Origin: Myxococcales bacterium 68-20
Lineage (GTDB): Bacteria > Myxococcota_A > Polyangia > Polyangiales > Polyangiaceae
Direction of reading: 5' to 3'
Assembly: GCA_001899635.1 (NCBI GenBank)
Contig: MKVQ01000039.1
Span: 1-64,000, forward strand
Length of the DNA stretch: 64,000 bases
Position numbers and translations under genes: made by a program. Positions 42,822 to 51,862 of this stretch are shown in pieces. Each line of letters opens with the position of its first letter. Position 1 is the stretch's first letter. Under the pieces are notes generated by a model. The model had not been told where the DNA came from. It ran no database searches and saw nothing but the letters and a program-made list of their open reading frames with translations.

Positions 42822-43829
42822 ATGAAAGTGCTGGTAACTGGAGCGACCGGCTTCATCGGAGGACGTCTCGCGGAGCGGCTCCTCGATCGAGGCGACGATG
42901 TGCGAGTCCTCGTTCGCCGTCCGGCAGCAGCACGCGCGCTCGCAGAGCGTGGCGCCGAGGTCTGCGCAGGAGATCTGCTCGATCCGGATAGCTTCGGGGC
43001 CGCGCTGTCGGGCGTCGACGTCGTCTTTCATTGTGCTGGCCTCTCCGCCGACTGGGGACCTCGCGCTGACTTCGAGCGGATCAACGTCGACGGCGCACGT
43101 GAGCTCGCGAGGGCTGCAGCGACCCAGCCCGTGAAGCCGCGCTTCATTCATGTCAGCACCACCGACGTCTACGGATATCCATCGCTCGCATGCGGCGACG
43201 ACGGCCCAACGCGTGACACTGGGCTTCCGTACAACAGCAGCAAGCTGCGTGGTGAGCTCGCAGTGCGAGCGGTCGCGGAGGCGTCGAAGCTTCCGCTCGT
43301 CGTGGTCCGACCCGCGACCGTGTACGGGCCCGGCAGCAAAGATTGGGGCCTCGAGATGGCGACGCTCCTCGCACGGCGCGCGATGGTGGTCGTCGACGGA
43401 GGTAGCGCGCCGGCAGGTCTCGTCTACGTGGACAATCTCGTCGACGCCCTCCTCGCGGCGGCCGAGCCCTCCGTCCCGCTCGGCGGCATCTACACGGTGC
43501 GGGACGAGACGAAGGAGACGTGGAGGCAGTACCTCGATGCGCTCGCTGACGGTCTCGAAGTGCCCCGGGTGAAGACGAATCTTCCGTACTGGCTCGCGCT
43601 GGCGCTCGGTGGTGCGTCGGAGGCGTTGTGGAAGCTCGGTCGAGCGAAGTCGCGTCCGGTGGTGACGCGCCACGCCGTGCACATCCTGGCGAAGGACCAG
43701 TGCTACGGGATCGACCGCGCGGTGAAGGACCTCGGGTTCCGCTCGCGGGTCTCGTACGACGAGGGGGTTCGACGAACGGTCGCCTGGCTCCGCTCGTCGG
43801 AGCTCCGAGGAACCACGACGGCGTCGTGA
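42822..43829 (+). CDS. NAD-dependent epimerase/dehydratase (3-beta-HSD/OleD-like extended SDR)
   Basis: 335 residues. TGATGFIGGRLAERLLDRGD is the cofactor loop, LVRRPAAARALAERGAEVCA follows strand 2, FHCAGLSADWGPRADFERIN and HVSTTDVYGYPS carry the Ser/Thr, YNSSKLRGE the Tyr-x3-Lys pair, and VVRPATVYGPGSKDW is the usual downstream block. The 3-beta-HSD/OleD branch acts on beta-keto or hydroxy substrates, which would suit reduction of an alpha-oxoamine product. It diverges from the FabD operon across shared dyads, so co-regulation is likely. Confidence 0.85.
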   Translation: MKVLVTGATGFIGGRLAERLLDRGDDVRVLVRRPAAARALAERGAEVCAGDLLDPDSFGAALSGVDVVFHCAGLSADWGPRADFERINVDGARELARAAATQPVKPRFIHVSTTDVYGYPSLACGDDGPTRDTGLPYNSSKLRGELAVRAVAEASKLPLVVVRPATVYGPGSKDWGLEMATLLARRAMVVVDGGSAPAGLVYVDNLVDALLAAAEPSVPLGGIYTVRDETKETWRQYLDALADGLEVPRVKTNLPYWLALALGGASEALWKLGRAKSRPVVTRHAVHILAKDQCYGIDRAVKDLGFRSRVSYDEGVRRTVAWLRSSELRGTTTAS

Positions 43830-43973
43830 CTGCCTCCGATGCTCGTATGTTCGCGTCCCGAACCTACGAACGCAGGCGCTGGATTGACTTGGCGTGTCGA
43901 TGTCGTCGAACGGGCGCTCTTGCTACGGGCAGGCGTCAACGCCTCGCACGCTCTCTCGCGAAGAGCGCTTTGC

Positions 43974-44705
43974 TCAAGCTTTCGACTCGTTGCCGCCGAC
44001 GTTGGTGTTCATGAGGCGTCGAAGTAGCCGCTTGGCGCTCATCGCACCGAACGCGGCGACGGCGAACACGACGGGCGCGGCAACGCGTCCGGTGAGTGCA
44101 ACGACGCTGACGCCGAGGAGCACTCCCGCACCCGTGGATGCTCCGCCGGCCACACCTTTCCTGGCTATGTGCAGGGCCGCGCCCTTCCGATCCATCGAGC
44201 CATCACGAACCGCGCTCACGGCCTCGAGAGTCGCGAGTGCTCCGTCGATCGCGAATCCAAATCCGCCCGCTCTGCCGGCGCCCTTGAGGACCTCCTTCGC
44301 GGCCGCGAGCACCGCAAGTGGGCGGGTAGCAGAAGCGACGTCGACGGCCTCCGCGACCATGCCCGGCAGCCTAGCCGTCGTCGCCGGTCCGAGGAGCGGA
44401 GCTGCGGCGGAGCCGAACGCGCGGTCTGCTCCGCGCTGTGCGGTGGTGCGCACGAGCGTCCTCGTCCGTTCGTCGAGGAGAGCTCTGCCTCCGGCGTCGA
44501 ACAGCGCCGCTGACGAGCTCATGACGCGGGCGGCGGAGCCTCCTGCGATCATCGCCCCGATCGCGTCACCCACGCTGCGTGGCTGGGAGACACGGCCATC
44601 CGCCCTCGTGACCGCCTCAACCACGGTCTTCACGTTCTCGAAGTCACGGGCGTCCATTCTCGACTCGTAGCTCGCACCCCGTGACCGCGCGAGCTCCTCG
44701 ACCAT
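43974..44705 (-). CDS. Ala/Gly-rich protein with C-terminal membrane segments
   Basis: 243 residues. The N-terminal half is helical and Ala-rich (ENVKTVVEAVTRADGRVSQP, then AIGAMIAGGSAARVMSS). The C-terminal part has Gly/Ala/Val-rich hydrophobic stretches (GVAGGASTGAGVLLGVSVVA, APVVFAVAAFGAMSAKRLL) that may be glycine-zipper-type membrane helices. No family recognised; it could act in membrane insertion or be a storage/structural protein. It is convergent with the upstream dehydrogenase gene. Confidence 0.6.
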   Translation of the reverse strand: MVEELARSRGASYESRMDARDFENVKTVVEAVTRADGRVSQPRSVGDAIGAMIAGGSAARVMSSSAALFDAGGRALLDERTRTLVRTTAQRGADRAFGSAAAPLLGPATTARLPGMVAEAVDVASATRPLAVLAAAKEVLKGAGRAGGFGFAIDGALATLEAVSAVRDGSMDRKGAALHIARKGVAGGASTGAGVLLGVSVVALTGRVAAPVVFAVAAFGAMSAKRLLRRLMNTNVGGNESKA

Positions 44706-44836
44706 CCGAAGGCGCCACAGATCGGCTTCGCCAACGTCCGACTCCGTAGGCCTGCATCAGCCGCGCGTGGCGGCGCCGTAGGAGACTGCCGGTCGAGTCG
44801 AACGTGGTCCGCACGATGCATCGAGGAGACGAAGTC

Positions 44837-45475
44837 ATGCCCGAGATCATCGCGGGGATCCGAGTGCCGGATAGCAAGCTGTGCCAAGAGGTTCGCGAGC
44901 TCGTCCGCGACACCGAGACGGACCTCCTCTATCACCACTCCAACCGAGTGTTCCTGTTCGGCGCATTGACGGGCGAACGCAGAGGGCTCGAGTTCGATTG
45001 CGAGCTCCTCTACGTCGGCGCCATGTTTCACGACATGGGCCTCACGGACAGGTACAGCACGAACGAGCGCTTCGAGGTCGACGGTGCGAATGCTGCACGA
45101 GACTTCCTGCGCCGCCACGCGATTCCCGAATCGGATGTCGACGAGGTGTGGGACGCGATTGCGCTGCATACGACGCCGGGCATCCCACAGCACAAGCGCC
45201 CCGTCGTCGCCCTCGTCACGGCGGGGGTGGAGATGGATGTGGTGGGCGTCGCCTACGAGGAGCTCACGAAGGAGCAGCGCGACCAGGTTCTCGCGTCGCA
45301 TCCACGTGGTCTCGACTTCAAGGAGGGCATCATCGACGCGTTCACGCGTGGGATGATCAAGAGGCCGGAGACCACCTTCGGGACGATGAACGCAGACGTA
45401 CTCGAGCGGATGGATCCGAAGTTCCGGCGGGTGAACTTCTGCTCCTTGATCCTCGAGTCCCCCTGGCCGACTTGA
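44837..45475 (+). CDS. HD-domain phosphohydrolase (cyanamide hydratase-like)
   Basis: 212 residues from MPEIIAGIRVPDSK, preferred because GAGGAGA lies about 8 bases upstream. YHHSNRVFLFGALTGERRG supplies the first His, LLYVGAMFHDMGL the HD pair, and VWDAIALHTTPGIPQHK further His ligands. This layout resembles DDI2/cyanamide hydratase-type HD proteins, which hydrate or hydrolyse small molecules. It appears complete and monocistronic. Substrate unknown. Confidence 0.82.
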   Translation: MPEIIAGIRVPDSKLCQEVRELVRDTETDLLYHHSNRVFLFGALTGERRGLEFDCELLYVGAMFHDMGLTDRYSTNERFEVDGANAARDFLRRHAIPESDVDEVWDAIALHTTPGIPQHKRPVVALVTAGVEMDVVGVAYEELTKEQRDQVLASHPRGLDFKEGIIDAFTRGMIKRPETTFGTMNADVLERMDPKFRRVNFCSLILESPWPT

Positions 45476-45693
45476 TCTGTTCGTCGCCTCCGAGCGCCGA
45501 TCCTCCGATCGGCGCCATCCAACGGTGGACGGCCTTGGGCTGGACCTGCTTCTTCGTGCACGCGAGTTTCGGCGATTTGCACGGGAACCACAGTCTCTGG
45601 CCCCGATGTCCTTTGTAGGGACGGCGGTCGTGAAGTAAACTTCTGACCCAAGCATGCCTTTCGGACGGGAGGGCGGTTGCTCGGGGCGCTCAC

Positions 45694-46110
45694 ATGAATC
45701 GTACTTGCCTTGCAGGTCTCTTCGCTCTTCTCACGCTCAACGCGGGCTGCGCGAGCATCTTCAAGGGGAGCACCAGCTCGATGGAGATCGCGGGGCTACC
45801 CAGGGACGCCACGGTGGAGACTCCGGAAGGGTTTCCGCTCGAACGAGAAGCCGGCACGGATTCCGTTCTCATCCCGGTCGACGATCCTCCACGAGTGCTG
45901 CGGATCACGTCCCGCTTCATCGACAAGCAGGTACCCGTGAAGCGCTTCGTGGGCGCCGGTTGGATTCTGCTGGATATCGCGATGGGCGGCCTGATTGCGA
46001 TCGTCATCGATGCCGCCACCGGCAACTGGTACGAGTTCGAAGACACCTCCATGGCGGCAGCCAGGCCCTCCAAGAGGACGCAGCGGTCCGTCGAGTCCGC
46101 CGATCGCTGA
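45694..46110 (+). CDS. Small lipoprotein with a C-terminal membrane-associated segment
   Basis: 138 residues. Signal and lipobox LNAGCAS (Cys19), then a beta-rich region (SSMEIAGLPRDATVETPEGF, DDPPRVLRITSRFID) of PEGA-like style. A Gly-rich hydrophobic segment (VGAGWILLDIAMGGLIAIVI) precedes DAATGNWYEFED, a pairing seen in a widespread group of small hypothetical lipoproteins. Function unknown. Confidence 0.7.
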   Translation: MNRTCLAGLFALLTLNAGCASIFKGSTSSMEIAGLPRDATVETPEGFPLEREAGTDSVLIPVDDPPRVLRITSRFIDKQVPVKRFVGAGWILLDIAMGGLIAIVIDAATGNWYEFEDTSMAAARPSKRTQRSVESADR

Positions 46111-46316
46111 ACGGTCGCTCGGTCGACCGTAGAACCGAAGGCGTGCAGGTGGTTCGATGCTTCAGTTCGGGCATGGCCCCGCTGCGGCGCCGACCGCTGC
46201 CTAGGAAGAACCTGCGGAGCGCGCGTCCACGCTCGCGCCGTTAGGGCCGGGGAGAGGGAGCTCGTCGGAGCTCCGCGGGCAGGCGGAGCGCAGTTCGGGG
46301 CCGCCGCGTGTAACGG

Positions 46317-47420
46317 TCAGTCCTCGATGACGGTGATTGTGACCACCGCCTCGTTGCTTCTGCCTCCGCGGCCGTCTACGGCTCGGTACTTGGCCCTGTC
46401 TACACCGACGAAGAATCGGCTGTTCGGCTTGTAGCAGACGCTCCCGGTCGGCCCGGTGTTCCCAACCACCAGTTGCGTGCCTAGACCGTCCGGCTTGCTC
46501 GGATCATAGACGTAGATCTTGCCGGAGTCCGCAACGTCCGTGATCTGTACGCCGAGCGTATCGCCGTCGATGTCCGTGTCGTTGGCGGTGAGCTCGAGGC
46601 GAATGCACGTCTTGCCCCACGAGTCCGAAACGGAGTCGTCCGCTGCGGTAGGTGGCGTGTTGACGGTGATCGCGAAGTCCGCGGTCACGACGTCCTTACC
46701 GCCGTGGGCCGTGCCGCCATCGTCACGGACCTCGAGGCTGTACTGCGCGCTCCCGAACGAGCCCGGCGCTACGGACAGGCTGAGTGTGCCGGTTGCCGTG
46801 TCCAGTGTCGGCGCGACGCTGAACGTCACGCCAGGCGTGCCCTTGGGGACGAGCGTGAAGGTCACGTTCTGCGCAGCCTCGTTCGTCGGACCGCGCGTCC
46901 ATGAGGGGAGCCAACCAGGCGCGGTGACCGCGCCTGGCTCGCTATCGAGGACGACGTTCGCGGGAGCAGCGATCGTCGGCGGATCGTTCACTGGTACGAT
47001 CGCGAGCGTGACCGTCGCGCTCTTGGGTGGTGAGCTATCGAGCTCGTAGGTGAACGAGTCGTCTCCGAAGAAGTTGGCGGGGGGCTGATACTCGAAGGCT
47101 CCGTCGGCAGCGAGGGTGACGGTGCCGCCGGCCGCGGTGGTCTTGATCGCCGGGACGACGAGACCGTCGACGTCGTTGGCGAGGACGCCAGGCGCGGGCG
47201 TCGAGAGCAATTGGTCCTCGACCCCGGAGAACGTGTCGTCGGTGGCCGTGGGAGTCGATGCTTCGTACGCGTCGGCGGCATCGGTCGCGTCGGCGACGTC
47301 GGCCCCCTCGCTGTTGTCGCCAGCCGCGACGTCCGAGCTTCCGCAGGCCGAGGCCAAGACGCCGGAGAGCATGATCACTGGCACCGCGGCGAGGAACGCA
47401 AGAGCTCGCGCTGAGGTCAT
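46317..47420 (-). CDS. Lipoprotein with cadherin-like/Ig-like repeats
   Basis: 367 residues. The signal ends ASACGSS (lipobox Cys26), followed by an Asp/Ala-rich linker. Three beta-sandwich units follow, with the motifs of VCBS/cadherin-like repeats: ATDDTFSGVEDQLLSTPAPG with VLANDVDG, FFGDDSFTYE and VNDPPTIAAP, then a second unit, and AADDSVSDSWGKTC with LTANDTDIDGDTLG in the third. Conserved Asp clusters suggest calcium binding. Probably a surface adhesion or structural protein. Confidence 0.82.
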   Translation of the reverse strand: MTSARALAFLAAVPVIMLSGVLASACGSSDVAAGDNSEGADVADATDAADAYEASTPTATDDTFSGVEDQLLSTPAPGVLANDVDGLVVPAIKTTAAGGTVTLAADGAFEYQPPANFFGDDSFTYELDSSPPKSATVTLAIVPVNDPPTIAAPANVVLDSEPGAVTAPGWLPSWTRGPTNEAAQNVTFTLVPKGTPGVTFSVAPTLDTATGTLSLSVAPGSFGSAQYSLEVRDDGGTAHGGKDVVTADFAITVNTPPTAADDSVSDSWGKTCIRLELTANDTDIDGDTLGVQITDVADSGKIYVYDPSKPDGLGTQLVVGNTGPTGSVCYKPNSRFFVGVDRAKYRAVDGRGGRSNEAVVTITVIED

Positions 47421-47771
47421 TCGGACGAGCGTACCGCCAGACTCCCGTCATCGTCGACATCACATCGCGGTCGACGGGCCGCCCTCGGAAACCCGTGGAG
47501 CGGCGCGCGATTGGCTCATCGCTCCGTCGAGCCGCGACCTGGCGACGTTGCTCAGCGACGATCATGGAGGCCGGCCGTCGCTCGACGATCTCACTGACCC
47601 GCCGGTGCGCTCGTACGCATCGAGGCCCTTCTTCTGCACCTCAGGCGGGCGGGCCTACGATTGCGTCCGGTCGCAGCTTGCACGGCTTGGCGACCGCCGC
47701 TCCCGACTCGACGCAGGGATGCCCCGGTGGTGCCACGCGATTGCCAACTGCCGCTCGTAGGCTCGCACGTC
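47421..47771. other. Intergenic, no gene recognised
   Basis: 351 bp between divergent genes. An open frame continues into the DUF47 gene, but it has no ribosome binding site, signal sequence or recognised domain before the ATG at 47772. Confidence 0.45.
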
Positions 47772-48380
47772 ATGGCGCATCAGGTGCTCGCGAGCGGCGT
47801 CTTTCGACGAGATGATCGCTATTTCAGCGTACTTCGGAGACAAGCGTCGCTTTGTCGGACGAGCGCGCAGGCGCTCTGGCGTTTCACGATCGGTGATGCC
47901 GACGCGACGAGCACGATCGATGTCGTCGAACGGCTCGAGGAGGAGGGATTGTGTCTGGCGTCGGATATGGAGGGCCTGCTGACGCGCACGCTGACCACGC
48001 CCATCGATCGTGAAGACCTTCATACGCTCGCGTCGCGGTTCGGGCTCCTCCTCGATCGTACGAGCCACGCCGCTCACGCCTGCACGTTGCTCGACGAGAT
48101 CGCCCGAGGACACCAGCAGCTCGCCGAGCAATACGTCCACGCGACGGAGAAGCTCGACAACGCCATCCAGGCTCTGGCATCAGGTGCATACCATCAGGTC
48201 ATCGTGAACACTCGCGACGTTCGGCGCCTGGGGACGGACGAGTTGGCCATCGACGAGCCTGCAGACGGCTCGCGGATCGCGCTGCTCTCCTCGATCGTCC
48301 GCGACCGGCTCGTAGCGCTCTGCCGCGCCACTCGCGTCTCGGGAGAGCTGGTGACCCGTGTGGCGCTGAAACACGACTGA
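47772..48380 (+). CDS. DUF47/PhoU-like protein
   Basis: 202 residues from MAHQVLASGVFRRDDRYFSV. The helical-bundle pattern LRRQASLCRTSAQALWRF, VERLEEEGLCLASDMEGLLT and LTTPIDREDLHTLASRFGLL is that of the DUF47 (PhoU-like) family, whose TPIDREDL block is highly characteristic. Family members often accompany low-affinity phosphate transporters (Pit), but no transporter is next to this gene. It is likely a metal-binding cytoplasmic regulator. Confidence 0.78.
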   Translation: MAHQVLASGVFRRDDRYFSVLRRQASLCRTSAQALWRFTIGDADATSTIDVVERLEEEGLCLASDMEGLLTRTLTTPIDREDLHTLASRFGLLLDRTSHAAHACTLLDEIARGHQQLAEQYVHATEKLDNAIQALASGAYHQVIVNTRDVRRLGTDELAIDEPADGSRIALLSSIVRDRLVALCRATRVSGELVTRVALKHD

Positions 48381-48500
48381 CCAGCGCACGCCCGTCGATT
48401 CCAACGGCAGCGTGGCTACACCGGTTGCGTCGTCGGTCAGCTTCGCACGTCCTTCCCGAGTTGGAAGGCGATCGGGGGAAGTGGACCTGCGGGGAAGCGG

Positions 48501-49079
48501 TCAGCGCTTGCTTTTCCGCTTCGCCCCTTTGCTGTGCCGATCCTTCGACGCGACGTCCACGCGACGCATCACCTGTTCGACGCGACTCTGCACGTCGCCC
48601 TCGACAGTCAGGACCTCGACTTCGAAACCAAGTGAGTCGTCGACGAGGAGCTCATGAAGCTTTTCGTGTACGGCGAGGCGGTGCGTACCGTCCTCATGCG
48701 CCGGCAATGCGATTCGGTCGCGATCCTCGACCGGCACGAAGACGACGAGGTCGAGTGTCTGGATCGCATCGCGAATGCGATCCAACCAGGCATCGGTCTC
48801 GAAGACTTCGCTGTCTTCGTGGACGAGTAGGTATGCGAGGATGTCTGCGGGGCAACGATCGAAGAGGACGTTCTGCTCGCCCTCCTCGATTGCGACGAGC
48901 GAACGCTCGAGTTGTGCCTCGAAGTCTTCGAGGGAGGGCTCCTCCGCGCACTCGTAGCCTTCCTCCTCCAGCAAGTAGTAGGGCTCGTCTACGCTCGTGT
49001 ATCGAGGCAGTGCGTCCGCCACGTGCTCCACGAGGGTGGACTTTCCAACGCGATGGCTCCCCGAGAACGCGATGCGCAT
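48501..49079 (-). CDS. P-loop ATPase/kinase-like protein (AAA_28 type)
   Basis: 192 residues. Walker A is GSHRVGKST (7-15), close to the NadR/Ttd14-like AAA_28 pattern GxxxxGKS/T. QNVLFDRCPADILAYLLVHE resembles the lid/base-binding region of nucleoside or deoxynucleoside kinases, and LDLVVFVPVEDRDRIALPAH follows strand 4. The C-terminus is basic (KGAKRKSKR). A small-molecule or nucleoside kinase is likely, with unknown substrate. Confidence 0.75.
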   Translation of the reverse strand: MRIAFSGSHRVGKSTLVEHVADALPRYTSVDEPYYLLEEEGYECAEEPSLEDFEAQLERSLVAIEEGEQNVLFDRCPADILAYLLVHEDSEVFETDAWLDRIRDAIQTLDLVVFVPVEDRDRIALPAHEDGTHRLAVHEKLHELLVDDSLGFEVEVLTVEGDVQSRVEQVMRRVDVASKDRHSKGAKRKSKR

Positions 49080-49213
49080 GGCCGCCGTTCGTATCCGGTT
49101 CCACGAATCGCGTCGAGAGGTCGCTTCCGGGATGGGCGACTTCGTCAGTCCTCACTGTCGAACGTCACCCCACCGGTCTTCGGAATCGATCCGGCGTAGG
49201 GCAAGGGCGGTCT

Positions 49214-50047
49214 TCACGACCGTTGCTCCGAGCTCGATCCCGCTTCGGGCCAGTAGTGACTGTCGGGCAGCTCGCGGGCACCGAAGATGGCCTGGCCGAC
49301 GCGCACGACAGTGGCGCCTTCCTCGACGGCCAGCTCGAAGTCGCCGGACATGCCCATCGACAGCTCGTCCATCGCGATACCGGCCGGTGCCGCTTGGCGC
49401 ACGCGCTCACGCAGTTCGCGCAGCAGGATGAAGCAAGGACGCACACGCGCCGGATCGGCCGACAGCAGGGCGAGGGTCATCAGCCCACGTACGCGCAGCG
49501 AGGAGAACGCGGGCAGCTCACGCACGAATCCGGGCACGTCGTCCGGCGGAAGACCGAACTTGCTCGTCTCGCCCGAAGTGTTGACCTGCACCAGCACATC
49601 CAGTGCGCGCCCTTCGGCCTGAAGTCGACGGTCCAGCGCTTCGGCGCCGCGCAGGTTGTCGAGCGCTTGGAACTCGCTCGCGAAGCGGGCCACGACTTTG
49701 GCCTTGTTGGTCTGCAGGTGCCCGATCACCGACCAGCGTAGGTCGGTTAGGTCTGCCATCGCCTCGGCCTTGCGCGACGCCTCCTGCACCTTGTTCTCGC
49801 CAAGCTCGCGACAGCCGGCGGCGTAGGCCAGGCGGATGCGTGCTTCGGACACGGTCTTGCTGACCGGCAGCAGGCGCACCTCGGCCGGGGCGCGCCCGAC
49901 GCGCGCACACGCAGCGGCGATGCGCTCGCGCACCGCCGCCAGGTTCGACCGGAAGTCCTCGACGCTCTGCGCGGTGGGATAGGGCGAGGTGATGATGCTG
50001 CCTCCAAGGGCGTGCGCGCTGTTGCGCGAGCGTGTCTGTAGCGGCAC
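49214..50047 (-). CDS. YggS-family PLP-binding protein
   Basis: 277 residues. LLPVSKTVSEARIRLAYAAG holds the PLP lysine (about 64), ELGENKVQEASRKAEAM and WSVIGHLQTNKAKVV are the most conserved family blocks, and ELSMGMSGDFELAVEEGATV with VRVGQAIFGAR binds the phosphate. YggS/PipY proteins maintain vitamin B6 and amino acid homeostasis and have no known catalytic activity. Leucine is encoded mainly by CTG here, unlike the CTC-rich neighbours, which suggests acquisition from another lineage. The N-terminal 25 residues are not conserved, so a later start is possible. Confidence 0.88.
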   Translation of the reverse strand: MPLQTRSRNSAHALGGSIITSPYPTAQSVEDFRSNLAAVRERIAAACARVGRAPAEVRLLPVSKTVSEARIRLAYAAGCRELGENKVQEASRKAEAMADLTDLRWSVIGHLQTNKAKVVARFASEFQALDNLRGAEALDRRLQAEGRALDVLVQVNTSGETSKFGLPPDDVPGFVRELPAFSSLRVRGLMTLALLSADPARVRPCFILLRELRERVRQAAPAGIAMDELSMGMSGDFELAVEEGATVVRVGQAIFGARELPDSHYWPEAGSSSEQRS

Positions 50048-50156
50048 ACCGGCCTCGTGGGCAGGTCCAGAATCAAAAAGGAGGAGGGTCCAGCTCGACG
50101 CCCATGACGGTTCGGTTCAATCCGGTCGTCGTGGCGGCAAAACGAGCTCAGCCGTT

Positions 50157-51125
50157 CTAGGCATCACGCGTGTCGACACCGCGGAATTGGTCACGGTCGA
50201 GGAGGCCGCGCCAAAGCTCGGGGGCAGGCTCGAAGAAGAAGACTCGTCCCGTCCCCGCGCTCATCGTGGCGGTCTCGAACGTCTCGCGGATCATCTTGAC
50301 CTTGCGGCCGACGAGCTCCGCCACGCCGTTGCCAGTCGCGAACAGGATCCGGTCGCCGAGCGGTGCCATGTCGATGAGCTCGATCGGGTAGCGGCCAAGC
50401 TCGGTCAGCGCCGCCGCGGTGCCCACGAGCAATCGGCCCTTGTCTCCAGCTCCGGCGATCAGCACCTCCCCATCGGGTCGGCGCACAAGACCGGTGAAGG
50501 TCTCGGAGCCGTTCCGTTTGCCGGGGGGCGTCAGCTTCCGCCAGGACTGCCCGTCGAAATGCAGGAGCGTCGAATCGGTGCCCAGCGCGAAGACGTCGCC
50601 GGCAGCGCCGCCGAAGGCACGGATCGTCGGCTCGCCCAAGTCGGCCCCTCGCTGCGCCTGCGTCCAGGAACGGCCGTCCCAGCGGTAGATGTCGCCGATG
50701 TCCGTCCCCGCGTAGACGTCGTCGTCTCCGGTACCCCACAGCGCCGTCACGTTGGGCGGGAGTCGGTCGGAGTCCGACGGCGGCAGTGCCGTCACCGACC
50801 ACTTCGGCGCACGGCCGATCGCTCGGTACTCGGTGCCGTCTGCCGGAGCCTGCCAGGCGACCTTGGCCGTCGTGCCTACGCTGCCGTCGGCGCTGGCGAC
50901 CCACAACGCACCCGACGGCGACGCCCACAGCGTACGCAGCGTGTCGTTGCTGGCCAGCACCTGGACCGGCACCTCACCGTCCTTGCGTGTGTTCTTCAGC
51001 TTGAACACGTGGCCGGGGGCGCCGGCATCGTCCCCCTCCTCGGGATCGACGCGCAGGAAATACACCGCGCCGCCAACCTCCACGGCCTGCAGGATCTCGG
51101 GGACGTCGTCATTCGTGTCGCTCAT
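50157..51125 (-). CDS. Beta-propeller-like protein of unknown function
   Basis: 322 residues from MSDTNDDVPEILQAVEVGGA, with AGAGGAAG about 5-12 bases upstream. Repeated strands of the type TLWASPSGALWVASADGSVG, LWGTGDDDVYAGTDIGDIYR with WDGRSW, FGGAAGDVFALGTDSTLLHF with DGQSW and LVRRPDGEVLIAGAGDKGRL suggest a propeller with about six blades; no signal peptide is present. Like the adjacent yggS-type gene it uses CTG and GCC codons heavily, so the two may have been acquired together. Function unknown. Confidence 0.7.
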   Translation of the reverse strand: MSDTNDDVPEILQAVEVGGAVYFLRVDPEEGDDAGAPGHVFKLKNTRKDGEVPVQVLASNDTLRTLWASPSGALWVASADGSVGTTAKVAWQAPADGTEYRAIGRAPKWSVTALPPSDSDRLPPNVTALWGTGDDDVYAGTDIGDIYRWDGRSWTQAQRGADLGEPTIRAFGGAAGDVFALGTDSTLLHFDGQSWRKLTPPGKRNGSETFTGLVRRPDGEVLIAGAGDKGRLLVGTAAALTELGRYPIELIDMAPLGDRILFATGNGVAELVGRKVKMIRETFETATMSAGTGRVFFFEPAPELWRGLLDRDQFRGVDTRDA

Positions 51126-51406
51126 CAACTTCCTCTCGCTCGAAGTGCGGGGCATTCGCCGTCAACGGCGCCAGGCTACCGCGCGCTGATCCTTCGTCGG
51201 CTCCATGGATTGCGCAACAACCGTGTCCATCGGCAGCGCACTATTGATCTCCACGTCGGCGTAGGGACCGCCCGAAGACGGGGAGAAGAGTGAGGCCGTC
51301 GCGTAGCGCTCGGAGTCGTTCGACATGCGAGCGACCGCACCGAGGACGACGCGCGGCTGTACCGCTACCCGCCACGCCTCGACCTCTCCACTCCCTGCTC
51401 GATCAC
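51126..51406. other. Intergenic, no gene recognised
   Basis: With the repeat array that follows and its right flank this is a 737-bp gene-free region (51126-51862). The only convincing structure is the 41-42-bp repeat. Confidence 0.5.
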
Positions 51407-51700
51407 ACTCCCGGGAGCCATCCGCCGACGAAATCACGACGAGTGAAGCTCCCGGTAGCCGCCCGGTGACCGGATTTACACGGCGCGGGGCTCCTGGGAG
51501 CTATCCGCCGACGAATTGCCGCAGGGGAGGGCTCCTGGGAGCCTTCCGCGGACGAGATCGGCGCCGCATGGAGCTCCAGGGAGCTTCCCGCCGACGAACT
51601 GCCGCAGTGGAGGGCTCCTGGGAGCCTTCCGACGGCCACACGACGGCGAGCCGGGCTCCTGGGAGCCCTCCGCGGTATGGAATGTCGCGCCTCCGCACCA
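51407..51700. repeat. Tandem array of seven 41-42-bp palindromic repeats
   Basis: Units start at 51407, 51448, 51490, 51531, 51573, 51614 and 51655. Each opens with a short dyad, usually GGCTCC-TG-GGAGCC, then (A/T/C)TCCGCCGACGA-like sequence and a variable end (often GCCGCAG(G/T)GGAGG). Copies are diverged in the second half but the dyads are well kept. The array lies 282 bp downstream of the 51125 start side and 160 bp upstream of the gene at 51863. It is not CRISPR: dyads are too close and the intervening DNA is related between units. Confidence 0.75.
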
Positions 51701-51862
51701 CGGCGTGTGCCGAAGGTGCGTGACGCGGCCGCCGCGTCTTGACCAGGTGCCGCGGCTGCGCGACCGTGACGACGCTGTTGCGCGGTGGGGGGCCGGCGCA
51801 ACGGTGGCGGCGCGCGCCGTCGTTCGTCGTCCATCGTCGGGCCCTTCGGAGAAGGAGCCACG

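Noticed and set aside
51407-51700. CRISPR array
   Set aside because: The repeated dyads are only 41-42 bp apart, the sequence between them is related from unit to unit, and no cas gene is present.
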